Counted from the first letter of the stretch, positions 8,166-17,756 are shown. The stretch: 64,000 nt of DNA from Desulfoscipio geothermicus DSM 3669 (GCF_900115975.1 NZ_FOYM01000015.1:1-64000), one strand, 5' to 3'. The notes: generated by a model not told the origin, from the sequence alone. Program-made: numbers and translations.

Positions 8166-8579
8166 ATGGAACATATTAAATTAGCCCAGGAGTTTTTTTT
8201 GCAACTGCAGAATGTTTCGGCTGACGTTTACGTAGATTACTCTTTCAACAGCATTATCGCCGCCACTAATAATGTATATATTGCCGACAAAGGATGTTTC
8301 AACAGTAAAATTACCGCGGGTGGAAACATCTATATCAACGGTATAATCCGGGGCGGAGAGGTTAACGCCAAAGGAAACATTTTAGTAAAAGAAGCGGGCT
8401 CCGAAACAGGATCCAAAACAATTCTACAAACTTCTTCCGGTAAAATAAAAATTTTTAATAAGATATATGACGGGGTAGTTGTTTATATAAACAACCGCCT
8501 ACTAAAAATTACAGGCACCATGGGTCCCGTAATTTTTAGTAACGATGACGGCGAACAAGTGCAGATAAAATATTTATAA
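8166..8579 (+). CDS. DUF342/FapA C-terminal beta-helix fragment
   Basis: A 137-residue frame with the repeating Ala/Gly-rich short strands of FapA-type right-handed beta-helices: KITAGGNIYINGIIRGGEVN then AKGNILVKEAGSETGSKT, the usual last turns of DUF342. FapA-family proteins are normally 450-650 residues. The ATG at 8166 has no ribosome site. The frame reads upstream to about 8130 as NLTVEKIQLL, in a different phase from the gene before it. This fits an internal deletion plus a frameshift near 8130-8145. The family's biochemical role is unclear. Confidence 0.65.
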   Translation: MEHIKLAQEFFLQLQNVSADVYVDYSFNSIIAATNNVYIADKGCFNSKITAGGNIYINGIIRGGEVNAKGNILVKEAGSETGSKTILQTSSGKIKIFNKIYDGVVVYINNRLLKITGTMGPVIFSNDDGEQVQIKYL

Positions 8580-8612
8580 ACAAGAATAAGGGGGGTAATT
8601 AAGATAAACGGT

Positions 8613-11246
8613 TTGCCAAATCACCTGTTTTTTTTACAACAATTGATTGATGCCATACCAAGCCCGATTTTTTATAAAAACGCCCGGGGTTTGTACCAGG
8701 GTTGCAACAAGGCTTTCGAAGCATTTACCGGTTTAAGCAAAGAAGAAATTATCGGTAAAACAGTTTACGATATTGCCCCAAAAGATTTAGCTGAAAAGTA
8801 CCACGAGATGGAAGCGGCATTGCTTCGGAAACCGGGTGTACAGGTTTATGAAGCTTCGGTCCTTTACGCGGACGGCACCAGGCATGATGTCATCTTCAAC
8901 AAGACTGCCTACTTAAACCCCGACGGCACCGTGGCCGGGTTGGCGGGAATAATTCTTAACATTACCGAACGCAAGCAGGCCGAAATGGAAATCCGGCACA
9001 TGTTGAGATATGAAAAAACCATAGCGCAAATTTCATCCCGTTTTGTCAGCAAATCGGATATCGACGTTTCCATTAACGATTCTCTTGCCGATATGGGTAC
9101 TGTAAGCGGCGCGGACAGAGCCTATCTCTTTCTCATACGGCAAGGGGGAACCGTCATGGATAATACCCATGAATGGTGCGCCGAGGGCGTAAGCCCGCAA
9201 ATACATAATCTGCAAAACCTTCCTGCGGATATGTTTCCGTGGTGGATGTCCAAGCTGCGTAAGGGAGAATTTATTCACATTTCTGATGTTTCCAAGATGC
9301 CGGCAGAATCAAAAGCTGAACAGGAAATATTACAGAACCAGGACATTAAATCGCTTCTGGTGATGCCTGTAGTTATAAAAGGAACACTGGCCGGATTTAT
9401 TGGGCTTGATAATGTTTCCACAACAGGGGAGTGGAGCAACCATAACTTATCTCTCCTTCGCGTGTGTTCCGAGATATTGGGAAATGCCATTGAACGCAAG
9501 CGAGCTGAAGATACCATTTGCCAAAGCGTCACCCACGCGAAGGCTCTGGCCAGCATAAACGCACAGCTATATAGCGACAACCTGCGCCAAATGCAAACCA
9601 TTACCGCGCTGTACGCCAGTGCCCAAAGGCTGGCGCAAAACCTGAACCAGCGGGAACTGGCCGAAGAGATTACCCGCACCTGCGTGGAAGTTTTCGGTGT
9701 AAGACTGGCTTGGCTGGGCAGGGCCGAGGAAGATAAAAGCGTGCGATTGCTTGCACATTACCCATTAGATAGCAAATATCCCCAAAAGCTCACCTTGCGC
9801 TGGGATGATTCGCCCCAAGGCCGGGGTCCCACCGGGCGCGCCATCCGCTGCGGTTCCCCGGTCGTTTCAGATGATATCGCCAGCGCCGCGAACAACACCC
9901 CGTGGCGTACGGCCCAGCTTGCGGAAGGTTTTTGCAGCAGTGCCGCCTTTCCGCTTATCAGCCAAAACGTAACATTGGGTTCTTTAAACCTCTACAGCGA
10001 CCGCTCCGGCTTCTTCACCCCGGAACAAGTCGAACTTATACAGACATACGCACACCAGGCAGCCATCGCGCTGGAAAAAGCCCGGCTGCTTGAAGAGACG
10101 GAACGCCGACTCAAATATTTACATGCCCTACGCCGCGTAGACAAGACCATTAATACCAAACCGGACCTGTACGTCACCTTCAACGTAATTCTGGACCAGC
10201 TTATTGAACACTTGGGCGTTCACGCCGCCGACATACTGGTGTTAAATCAACACGCTCAAGTTTTGGAATATGCCGCCGGCCTGGGGTTCCGCTCCACAAC
10301 CGCGGAAGGTTCCCGCCTGCGTCTTGGCGAAGGATACGTTGGACAGGCCTTATTGGATAAGCGCTCCATTCACATTTCAAATCTACCTGAAATGGGAACC
10401 GCCTTTTTGCGCGCCCCGCTGCTGGCGAACGAAAACTTTAAGGCATATTTCAGTATTCCGCTTATTATTAAAGGCCAAATAAAAGGTCTGCTGGAAGTTT
10501 TTCACCGCGAGCCCCTTTATCCCGACCGGGATGGACTGGACTTCATGGAAACCCTGGCGGGACAGGCGGCCATAGCCATAGAAAATACCGCATTACTTGA
10601 AAACATTCAGCACACCAACCAGGAACTCCGGCTGGCCTATGATGCCACTATCGAAAGTTGGGCCCGCATTTTAGATATGCGGGATAAAGAAACCGAAGGG
10701 CATAGCCAGCGCGTCGCCCGGGCGACGGTACACCTGTCGCGCGCCATGGGGGTCCACGAAGCCGAACTGGTGCATGTTCACCGCGGGGCTCTGCTCCACG
10801 ACATCGGCAAAATGGGCATCCCCGACCACATCCTGCTCAAGCCCGGCCCCCTGTCCGACGAAGAGTGGGAAATCATGCGTCGCCACCCGGTTAATGCATA
10901 CGAGATGTTATCGCCTATCGAATACCTGCGCCCAGCCCTGGACATCCCCTATTGCCATCATGAAAAGTGGGACGGCACCGGCTACCCGCGCGGGTTGAGA
11001 GGCGAACAAATTCCACTCTCGGCACGGATTTTTGCTGTAATCGATGTATGGGATGCTTTGCGTTCAGACCGCCCCTATCGCCCCGCCCTGCCCGAAAACA
11101 AGGTATATGCATACATCCGCGAGCAGGCCGGGAAACATTTCGATCCCGGGGTGGTTCAAATGTTTTTTGAAATCGACTGGCATCAGCTTTTAGATGAAGC
11201 CAACCTGGCAATTGATCCTCCCCAAGCGTTACTCGCTCAATATTAA
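8613..11246 (+). CDS. PAS-GAF-GAF-GAF-HD-GYP protein, probable c-di-GMP phosphodiesterase
   Basis: An 877-residue sensor enzyme with no transmembrane segment. Domains in order: PAS (about 5-125, FTGLSKEEIIGKTVYDI), GAF (130-295), GAF (335-490), GAF (515-665) and HD-GYP (685-860). The HD-GYP core is complete: HSQRV, LLHDIGKMGIPD, MRRHP, the signature HHEKWDGTGYP, and DVWDAL. HD-GYP enzymes degrade cyclic di-GMP. The TTG at 8613 is 17 bases from the GGGGGG ribosome site, while an in-frame ATA at 8604 is at ideal distance, so the true start is unsure. It lies 33 bases after the FapA-like fragment and may share the riboswitch transcript. Confidence 0.93.
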   Translation: MPNHLFFLQQLIDAIPSPIFYKNARGLYQGCNKAFEAFTGLSKEEIIGKTVYDIAPKDLAEKYHEMEAALLRKPGVQVYEASVLYADGTRHDVIFNKTAYLNPDGTVAGLAGIILNITERKQAEMEIRHMLRYEKTIAQISSRFVSKSDIDVSINDSLADMGTVSGADRAYLFLIRQGGTVMDNTHEWCAEGVSPQIHNLQNLPADMFPWWMSKLRKGEFIHISDVSKMPAESKAEQEILQNQDIKSLLVMPVVIKGTLAGFIGLDNVSTTGEWSNHNLSLLRVCSEILGNAIERKRAEDTICQSVTHAKALASINAQLYSDNLRQMQTITALYASAQRLAQNLNQRELAEEITRTCVEVFGVRLAWLGRAEEDKSVRLLAHYPLDSKYPQKLTLRWDDSPQGRGPTGRAIRCGSPVVSDDIASAANNTPWRTAQLAEGFCSSAAFPLISQNVTLGSLNLYSDRSGFFTPEQVELIQTYAHQAAIALEKARLLEETERRLKYLHALRRVDKTINTKPDLYVTFNVILDQLIEHLGVHAADILVLNQHAQVLEYAAGLGFRSTTAEGSRLRLGEGYVGQALLDKRSIHISNLPEMGTAFLRAPLLANENFKAYFSIPLIIKGQIKGLLEVFHREPLYPDRDGLDFMETLAGQAAIAIENTALLENIQHTNQELRLAYDATIESWARILDMRDKETEGHSQRVARATVHLSRAMGVHEAELVHVHRGALLHDIGKMGIPDHILLKPGPLSDEEWEIMRRHPVNAYEMLSPIEYLRPALDIPYCHHEKWDGTGYPRGLRGEQIPLSARIFAVIDVWDALRSDRPYRPALPENKVYAYIREQAGKHFDPGVVQMFFEIDWHQLLDEANLAIDPPQALLAQY

Positions 11247-11319
11247 TACCCAACAAGGGAACTTTCCACCTCGCCCCCGCGTCAGCAATATTAAAACCTG
11301 AAAATGGGGGGGCATGGAT

Positions 11320-13422
11320 ATGTTTACACGGAACACGCTGTATGGATTAGTGATCGGGTTGCTGGTAACCATAGCCCTGCTGGCGGGCATATCGGTAAAG
11401 CCTGAAACATCAACCGCCGGTGAACCGGCCACTTTCTCATCATACACTGAACTGGCAAGTTACATAGAAAAAAGCACCGAACAGGCCCGGCAGTTCGGCA
11501 TATGGTACGGGCGCGACATGATGCCGGGCGGGATGCCGGAAGTAAAGGCTCTGTCCGGGGCCAGGATGATGAAGTCCGAAGCAGCGGCGCAGGATACCGG
11601 GGCCAACACCGCCCCGCCGGATTATTCCTCGACCAACAACCAGGTACAGGGTGTGGATGAAGCGGACATGGTAAAAACGGACGGCAGTTACCTGTATATC
11701 ACCGGCGACCGCAAGTTGTCCATCATCCGGGCCTATCCGCCGGCTGAAGCGAAAAAAACAGCGGAAATAAAATTTTCCGGACAGCCCGTGGAAGCTTTTA
11801 TCAACGGGGATACCCTGGTGGTTTTCGGCAACGGACCGGAACCGGACCGGATGTTTGTGCACCAATATAATGTTACCGATCAGAAAAAGCCGCAACTTAT
11901 TCAGGATACGACCTGTGACGGATATTACGTAACATCACGGATGATTGACAACTACGTGTACGCGGTGGTCAATACCCCGGTAAACAGCTATGAACCCGCA
12001 AAAGCCGAAAAAGAAGAAGTCGTGCTGCCAAGAATCACTACCAACGGCAAGGTGCGGGTCATCCCACCGGGGGAAATACATTATTTCAATTACCCGGACT
12101 ATGCTTACCGGTACACGACAATACTGGCCATCGACACAAAGGGCACAACAAGTTTACAAAGCAAAACTTTCCTGACCGGCACATCCCAGCATATATTTGC
12201 TTCGGCTGAAAACCTGTACCTGACCGGCATCAAAACACCCGATTGTGCGCTTTACACTGAAAAATTGCTGAACGGCCTGGCTGAGGCGGTGCCCGACCAT
12301 GTCGCCGCCCAAATAAAAACCGTGCAGAGCTCGGGGCAAAACTACAGTGAAAAGCTGCAGCAGGTGGAGGAAATACTGGACCGGTACCTGAACAGCCTGG
12401 ATTACGAGAAGGCGCCGGCCCTGGAAGAAAAAATAGGGGAGTACCGGGACAAGTGGCAGCGGGATATGGCCCGGGAACGCAACAAAACCGTAATCCACAA
12501 GCTGGCCGTAAAGAACGGCGGCGTGGAGTACCTGTGCCGGGGCGAGGTCGGCGGGCATGTTCTGAACCAGTTTTCCATGGATGAACACAACGGTTATTTT
12601 CGTATTGCCACCACCTCGGAGGGCTTTCTCTTTACCGACCTGCCCGCTACCCGAAACAACCTATACGTACTGGATGAGAACCTGCAAGTAACCGGTTCGG
12701 TTTTGGGTCTGGCTCCCACGGAAAGAATTTATTCCGCCCGGTTTATGGGTGACCGGGCCTACCTGGTTACCTTCCGGCGCATTGATCCGCTGTTCGTCAT
12801 CGACCTGCAGGACCCGCACAACCCCAAAGTGCTGGGCAAGCTGAAAATCCCGGGCTACTCGGATTACCTGCACCCGTATGATGAAAATCACCTGATCGGC
12901 ATCGGCAGGGAGGTGTCCGTCGCCCCCGCACCCGATTCGCCGTCGGCGCAGCCAAGGATTTTGCCCCCGCCGGCGCGGGAACTGGGGATAAAAATCGCCC
13001 TGTTCGACGTGTCCAACCCGGCGGCGCCCAAGGAAGTGGCCAAGTACGTGGTTGACCGGGCCGACTCCGATTCCCCGGCTCTGCGGGACCACCGGGCGGT
13101 ATTGTTCAGCCGGGAAAAGAACCTGCTGGCCATCCCCGTCAGCTACGGGTCGCCTTACAGGATCATGGTCGAACCGGAAATCTGGCCCGGCTACCCCCGG
13201 TGGCAGGGTGTGTTTGCATTTACAATATCCCCGGAAAAGGGCATCAAGCTGAAGGGCAAAGTGGAACACCCGGGCAACCCGTCCGCTGACAGGTATTACA
13301 ACTACAACGCAGTTGAACGATCCCTGTATATCGGCGACGTACTTTACACAATTTCTCAGCAGCAGTTGAAAATGAACGACCTGGAAAACCTGCGGGAACT
13401 GAAGACAATTAATTTGCAGTAA
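11320..13422 (+). CDS. Secreted beta-propeller protein (Beta_propel, PF09826 type)
   Basis: A 700-residue protein. Residues 1-25 form an uncleaved anchor or signal peptide (YGLVIGLLVTIALLAGISV). The rest matches the Beta_propel family, with the hallmark STNNQVQGVDEADMVKTDG near residue 107 and repeated blades such as ITGDRKLSIIRAY and LYVLDENLQVTGSVLGLAP. A helical insertion lies at about 300-390. ATG 11320 is 7 bases from GGGGGGG; ATG 11314 is too close. Family members sit outside the membrane and their role is unknown. It is monocistronic, with a terminator at 13452. Confidence 0.85.
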   Translation: MFTRNTLYGLVIGLLVTIALLAGISVKPETSTAGEPATFSSYTELASYIEKSTEQARQFGIWYGRDMMPGGMPEVKALSGARMMKSEAAAQDTGANTAPPDYSSTNNQVQGVDEADMVKTDGSYLYITGDRKLSIIRAYPPAEAKKTAEIKFSGQPVEAFINGDTLVVFGNGPEPDRMFVHQYNVTDQKKPQLIQDTTCDGYYVTSRMIDNYVYAVVNTPVNSYEPAKAEKEEVVLPRITTNGKVRVIPPGEIHYFNYPDYAYRYTTILAIDTKGTTSLQSKTFLTGTSQHIFASAENLYLTGIKTPDCALYTEKLLNGLAEAVPDHVAAQIKTVQSSGQNYSEKLQQVEEILDRYLNSLDYEKAPALEEKIGEYRDKWQRDMARERNKTVIHKLAVKNGGVEYLCRGEVGGHVLNQFSMDEHNGYFRIATTSEGFLFTDLPATRNNLYVLDENLQVTGSVLGLAPTERIYSARFMGDRAYLVTFRRIDPLFVIDLQDPHNPKVLGKLKIPGYSDYLHPYDENHLIGIGREVSVAPAPDSPSAQPRILPPPARELGIKIALFDVSNPAAPKEVAKYVVDRADSDSPALRDHRAVLFSREKNLLAIPVSYGSPYRIMVEPEIWPGYPRWQGVFAFTISPEKGIKLKGKVEHPGNPSADRYYNYNAVERSLYIGDVLYTISQQQLKMNDLENLRELKTINLQ

Positions 13423-13451
13423 AGCATGCTGCCTGCTCAATTTCAGCAGAA

Positions 13452-13480
13452 GGAACACTTTCAGGGTGTTCCTTTTTGTT
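13452..13480 (+). terminator. Intrinsic terminator of the beta-propeller gene
   Basis: GGAACAC pairs with GTGTTCC around TTTCAGG, followed by TTTTTGTTTTTTG. Confidence 0.9.
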
Positions 13481-13495
13481 TTTTGCACCGAGAAT

Positions 13496-13597
13496 AAAAG
13501 GGGGACTGGCACCGTAAAAGAGGACTGGCTCCGATTCGTATTGTGAACCGGTGCCTGTCCCCCTTTTACCGGATCCAGTCCCCTTTTTATATATACT
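13496..13597. repeat. Structured repeat with two copies of each arm (GGGACTGGC / GCCTGTCCC type)
   Basis: Two near-identical left arms (AAAAGGGGGACTGGCACCG at 13496 and AAAAGAGGACTGGCTCCG at 13516) are followed, after about 14 bases, by two matching right arms (CCGGTGCCTGTCCCCCTTTT and CGGATCCAGTCCCCTTTTT). The arms can pair as A-A' and B-B' or nested as A-B' and B-A'. This layout is typical of small non-coding repeat elements in Clostridia-like genomes. Confidence 0.6.
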
Positions 13598-13653
13598 TTC
13601 CATAAAAAGCAGGAACGAACTGTGTGATCATTACAGTTAATCACATAAACAAT

Positions 13654-14218
13654 ACGTTTATCGGTTATTTCTCCATTTTCGTTTACCCTGTTCTTGGGAA
13701 CCACGAAGAGAGATATCCCCTTGGTACCCGGTGCCGCCCCTTCAATGCGGGCCAACAACAAATGAATAATGTTTTCTGTCAGGTTGTGGTCACCGCCGGT
13801 GATAAAGCATTTGGTTCCCTTAATTTTATAAACGCCCGGAGTATCTGTCGGGTAAGCCTTGGTGGTTATATCACCCTCTGCACCGGGCATCATTGATGAT
13901 GTAAGATGCTTCTTTTAAAGATAATGTTGGGTAAATGGTGACGGTCACACCACCGCCATTGATTATGGCAAAGTCCGCCTGGGTCCAGTATGGACTGTTA
14001 TGCGCCATTATCGCTGCCCGCTCTTTTTTTTCAAAACCAAGGGCCAGCAACCCACAAGCTATGCTTTCCACCCTTTCCTGCATTTCCCGGTATGTAAAGG
14101 AGCCATTGTTGTCATTATGATACAATTCAGAGTTAAATAGTTGTGCCTTTCGAACTGAAAACCTGCGGCAGGTGGTATAAAAGCACTCACTTAAAGTTGG
14201 CAGACGGTCTTCCCGCAT
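13654..14218 (-). pseudogene. Chimeric remnant: acyl-CoA ligase N-terminus joined to an acyl-CoA dehydrogenase piece
   Basis: From ATG 14218 the frame reads about 110 residues of an AMP-forming acyl-CoA synthetase N-terminus (SFTYREMQERVESIACGLLA, then ERAAIMAHNSPYWTQADFAI) up to SYIINDA near 13890. At that point the next phase takes over as about 78 residues of the acyl-CoA dehydrogenase central region (YKIKGTKCFITGGDHNLTEN, then APGTKGISLFVVPK), which fades out at about 13654. A deletion has fused two genes of one fatty-acid locus and broken both. It diverges from a MarR gene, its likely former regulator. Confidence 0.85.
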
Positions 14219-14377
14219 TAGTCATCCCACACTTTCTTAAAAATGATTCCTGTTGTTTTTCGGCAGATTTAATTCAAGATGTTTTTACCGTTTACTCCTT
14301 AAGGGTTATCAACCATTTTTATAATTAGCCAATTTTTATAATAGTGTAAATTATTCGACACTAATACGGGCATTCCT

Positions 14378-14402
14378 TTCGATTCGAAATATTCGATTCG
14401 AA
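14378..14402. promoter_or_regulatory. Twin 11-bp repeat, candidate MarR operator
   Basis: TTCGATTCGAA occurs twice (14378-14388 and 14392-14402) with a three-base spacer. Each copy ends in the palindrome TTCGAA, and the pair is also nearly self-complementary. It sits between the divergent acyl-CoA ligase remnant and the MarR gene. The rest of the 14219-14561 gap is AT-rich. Confidence 0.5.
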
Positions 14403-14482
14403 TTTTTTATTTAAAAATTCAATTATTATCACATCCTGACTTTATTGCCGCCCAAAGTGCATGTGGTACGTAATAATGCAAG

Positions 14483-14510
14483 TTGACAAAGAAAAACATA
14501 ACGGTTTAAA
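14483..14510 (+). promoter_or_regulatory. Candidate promoter of the MarR gene
   Basis: TTGACA (14483-14488) and TTTAAA (14505-14510) are 16 bases apart, about 50 bases before the MarR start. Confidence 0.4.
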
Positions 14511-14561
14511 CTCAATCTAAATATCAAGTGTAATATTTTTATAGTATGAAAGGGGACTAAA

Positions 14562-14981
14562 ATGCAGGATTTTACAACATTTATTTGTTACCAGCTCAAA
14601 ATGACAATGAGAAAAGTTGAGAAATATATAACGAGTCATCTGAAGGAATTCGGCATTAACTTCCCTCAATCTTTGATTCTATTCTGTTTGCTGGAAAGAG
14701 AAGGGTCCACCCTGTCCGAGATAGGCAGCCGCGCTCAAATCGAAAATTCTTCTCTGACAACCATGGTGGATAAATTGGAAAAAGAAGGACTTGTGGAAAG
14801 AAGGATGGATGCACAAAACCGCAGGGTAACCAGGCTGTTTCTTACGGATAACGGCCGGAGGCTGGCGGAAGAGGTTTTTGCCGCGGGACTGAAATTCAAC
14901 CGGCGTCTTAAGAATAACCTGGAAGGCTCAGAAGACAATTTAATTAAAGCATTGAAAACGATATCAAAAAGCCTGGACTAG
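14562..14981 (+). CDS. MarR-family transcriptional regulator
   Basis: A 139-residue winged-helix regulator of usual MarR length. The recognition region reads IGSRAQIENSSLTTMVDKLE and the wing reads VERRMDAQNRRVTRLFLTDNG. MarR proteins bind palindromic operators and release them on binding phenolic or acyl ligands. ATG has GAAAGGGG upstream. It is divergent from the ruined acyl-CoA ligase/dehydrogenase locus, so its original target may be gone; repression of its own gene is likely. A hairpin terminator follows at 15038. Confidence 0.88.
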   Translation: MQDFTTFICYQLKMTMRKVEKYITSHLKEFGINFPQSLILFCLLEREGSTLSEIGSRAQIENSSLTTMVDKLEKEGLVERRMDAQNRRVTRLFLTDNGRRLAEEVFAAGLKFNRRLKNNLEGSEDNLIKALKTISKSLD

Positions 14982-15037
14982 AACTGTTCCCCTACAGGCA
15001 GTACACCTCAACAGCACTTAATAACCTGTTTGAGGCA

Positions 15038-15064
15038 CGGCTGTTATCATCGACAGCCGCTTTT
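15038..15064 (+). terminator. Intrinsic terminator of the MarR gene
   Basis: CGGCTGT pairs with ACAGCCG around TATCATCG, followed by CTTTT. Confidence 0.75.
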
Positions 15065-15215
15065 ATTGATTTATGTTATGAAAATGTTAAATGAATGTAA
15101 CAGTTTTGTAACATTAGTATGTTATTATAGAAAATAGCATTAACCAAGTGCAATCGTTCCTTATTAATCAACATTAATACAAGATCCAATAAAAACTAAA
15201 AATCTTATTCAGGCA

Positions 15216-15330
15216 GCTCTTATCAAGAGTGGTGGAGGGAAAGGCCCTATGAAACCCGGCAACCCGTCCGGCACTGAACCGGACATGGTGCTAATTCCTT
15301 CAGGACAAGTTTGTCCTGGCAGATGAGAGG
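15216..15330 (+). promoter_or_regulatory. SAM-I (S-box) riboswitch
   Basis: All S-box landmarks are present: CTCTTATCAAGAGTGGTGGA with GGGA, the CCCTATGAAACCCGGCAACC block, the GGTGCTAATTCC block, and the closing GATGAGAG that pairs with the 5' CTCTTATC as P1. A terminator follows 14 bases later. High S-adenosylmethionine would favour termination and shut down metY-metA. Confidence 0.97.
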
Positions 15331-15343
15331 TCGTTAATGTTAA

Positions 15344-15378
15344 TTAACCCTTTCCATCTGTGAAGGGTTAATTTTTTT
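15344..15378 (+). terminator. SAM riboswitch terminator
   Basis: TTAACCCTT pairs with AAGGGTTAA around TCCATCTGTG and is followed by seven T, just before the metY ribosome site. Confidence 0.93.
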
Positions 15379-15410
15379 AAATATATTATCTCATCACAAG
15401 GAGGACAATA

Positions 15411-16706
15411 ATGACAGAAAAGAAATGGGGTTTTGAGACTGTAGCGCTGCACGCCGGTTACCAACCGGACTGCGAAACACTTTCCCGGGCAGTACCTGTT
15501 TATCAAACCACATCATATGTTTTTCGGGATTCAGAACACGCTGCAAATTTATTTGCTTTAAAGGAAACGGGTAACATCTACAGCCGAATTGGAAATCCAA
15601 CAGTTGAAGTACTGGAAAAGCGCTTAGCCGCACTGGAAGGAGGCGTAGGAGCTCTCGCCCTTTCCTCCGGTCATGCCGCCATATATACCACAATATTGAA
15701 TATTGCATCGGCCGGTGACGAGATTGTATCCTCAAGCAGCCTTTACGGCGGAACGTTTAATTTATTTACCCATACCCTCCCCCGCCTGGGTATTAAAGTT
15801 CACTTCGTGGATCCCGGACGGCCCGAAAACTTCCGCAAGGCTGTCTCTGACAAGACAAAAGCCGTCTTCGGGGAAATTATCGGCAATCCCAGGTGTGATG
15901 TACTGGATATTCAAGGGGCTAGTGAGGTGGCCCATGAAGCCGGCATACCGCTCATTGTCGACAGTACTTTTACAACTCCGTTTTTATGCCGCCCGTTTGA
16001 ATTCGGCGCTGATATTGTTGTTCATTCCATGACTAAATTTATTGGCGGGCATGGTACAAGTATGGGCGGCATCATAATTGATTCAGGAAAATTTGATTGG
16101 GCACAAAACGATAAATTTCCGGGATTAACCAACCCTGACCCCAGTTACCATGGAATTTCATATACAAAAGACTTAGGCCCGGCGGCATTCGTCGGTAAGG
16201 CCAGAGCGCAGCTTCTGAGGGATATAGGTGCTTGTCTGAGCCCCTTTAATGCCTTTTTGATACTTCAGGGTACGGAAACCCTTTCTTTAAGAATGGAACG
16301 ACATGTCAGCAATGCACAACAAGTGGCCAACTTTTTAGAAAATCACCCCCAAGTTAACTGGGTGTCTTATCCGGGACTCAGCAGTCACCCGTCCCATGCA
16401 TTGACTAAAAAATATTTGTCCAGAGGCGCCGGAGCGATAATGACATTCGGCATTAAAGGCGGTTTGGAGGCCGGCAAAAGATTTATAGAAAACTTACGGA
16501 TTTTCTCCCATCTAGCCAATGTGGGTGATGCAAAATCCCTGGTAATACACCCGGCTTCAACGACCCACAGTCAACTATCTGAAGAAGAGCTATTAAAGGC
16601 CGGCGTCTCTCCGGACATGGTTCGTCTCTCCATTGGCCTGGAAAGCATCGAAGATTTATTGGAAGACCTTGACCAAGCTCTTGGAACCTGGAATTCGCAA
16701 AAGTAA
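15411..16706 (+). CDS. metY: O-acetylhomoserine sulfhydrylase (MetY)
   Basis: A 431-residue PLP enzyme of the Cys/Met family. Markers are [13 protein letters not shown] at the N-terminus, [20 protein letters not shown], and [11 protein letters not shown] with the PLP lysine at residue 209. The length and the insertion after the lysine (DSGKFDW, then [11 protein letters not shown]) point to O-acetylhomoserine aminocarboxypropyltransferase, not cystathionine gamma-synthase. It joins sulfide to O-acetylhomoserine to make homocysteine directly. It is the first gene after the SAM riboswitch and is followed by metA, which makes its substrate. Confidence 0.94.
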   Translation: MTEKKWGFETVALHAGYQPDCETLSRAVPVYQTTSYVFRDSEHAANLFALKETGNIYSRIGNPTVEVLEKRLAALEGGVGALALSSGHAAIYTTILNIASAGDEIVSSSSLYGGTFNLFTHTLPRLGIKVHFVDPGRPENFRKAVSDKTKAVFGEIIGNPRCDVLDIQGASEVAHEAGIPLIVDSTFTTPFLCRPFEFGADIVVHSMTKFIGGHGTSMGGIIIDSGKFDWAQNDKFPGLTNPDPSYHGISYTKDLGPAAFVGKARAQLLRDIGACLSPFNAFLILQGTETLSLRMERHVSNAQQVANFLENHPQVNWVSYPGLSSHPSHALTKKYLSRGAGAIMTFGIKGGLEAGKRFIENLRIFSHLANVGDAKSLVIHPASTTHSQLSEEELLKAGVSPDMVRLSIGLESIEDLLEDLDQALGTWNSQK

Positions 16707-16777
16707 TTTTCCAAAAATGATCCTTGAACGAAAGTACAGGAAATACCAGTTTAATACCGACATAAGGGGATGTTCTT

Positions 16778-17692
16778 ATGCCAATTAAAATACCGGATAA
16801 TCTTCCTGCAGTGGAAATTCTTAACGGAGAAAATATATTCGTAATGACCGAAACCCGTGCAGTTCACCAGGACATTCGGCCGCTAAGAATTTTAATATTA
16901 AACTTAATGCCAACTAAAATAATTACAGAAACACAATTGTTGCGATTGCTCGGCAACTCTCCCCTGCAAGTTGAAATAGAGCTTTTGCGAACCAAAACAC
17001 ACGATTCTAAAAATACTCCCGGGGAACACTTGGCAGTTTTTTACAAGACTTTTGATGAAATAAAAAGGGAAAAGTTTGATGGCTTTATTATAACAGGCGC
17101 ACCGGTCGAACACTTTGAATTTCACCAGGTGGATTATTGGGATGAGCTGAAAGAAATAATGGAATGGTCAAAGCATAATGCAACCTCAACGTTTCATATA
17201 TGTTGGGCGGCCCAAGCCGGACTTTATTATCACTTTGGCATTCCCAAACATAAATTGACACAAAAGCTATTTGGCGTGTTCAAACATCATGTCAATAAAA
17301 AAAATGTCAAGCTTCTCCGGGGTTTTGATGATGAATTCTATGTTCCGCATTCACGTTACTCGGAAATACGCCGGGAAGATATTGAACAAGTTCCTGAACT
17401 GGAAATACTTTCGGAATCTGATAAAGCAGGTATTTACCTGGTAGCCACAAAAAACCGCCGGATGTTTTTTGTAACAGGGCATTCTGAATATGACCCCCTG
17501 ACTTTAAAAAAAGAATACGAAAGGGATATACAAAAAGGAATTAAAATTTCGGTGCCTCAAAATTATTTCCCTAATGACGACCCGAAAAATACTCCGATAG
17601 CTAAATGGAGAGGACATGCCCATTTATTATTTTCCAACTGGTTAAACTATTATGTCTATCAAGAAACACCATACAATTTAAATGAAATATAA
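16778..17692 (+). CDS. metA: Homoserine O-acetyltransferase (MetA)
   Basis: A 304-residue MetA with the catalytic cysteine at 142 ([20 protein letters not shown]). The preceding substrate loop reads [13 protein letters not shown] with glutamate at 111; in characterised MetA enzymes Glu here marks acetyl-CoA use and Gly marks succinyl-CoA use. It therefore should make O-acetylhomoserine, which agrees with the MetY type next to it. It lies 71 bases after metY and shares the SAM riboswitch. A terminator follows at 17757. Confidence 0.94.
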   Translation: MPIKIPDNLPAVEILNGENIFVMTETRAVHQDIRPLRILILNLMPTKIITETQLLRLLGNSPLQVEIELLRTKTHDSKNTPGEHLAVFYKTFDEIKREKFDGFIITGAPVEHFEFHQVDYWDELKEIMEWSKHNATSTFHICWAAQAGLYYHFGIPKHKLTQKLFGVFKHHVNKKNVKLLRGFDDEFYVPHSRYSEIRREDIEQVPELEILSESDKAGIYLVATKNRRMFFVTGHSEYDPLTLKKEYERDIQKGIKISVPQNYFPNDDPKNTPIAKWRGHAHLLFSNWLNYYVYQETPYNLNEI

Positions 17693-17756
17693 TAAAAATA
17701 CATTTTCCCGCCCACCGGAACACCAATTCTTTATTTCGATATTATTACTGGATTTT

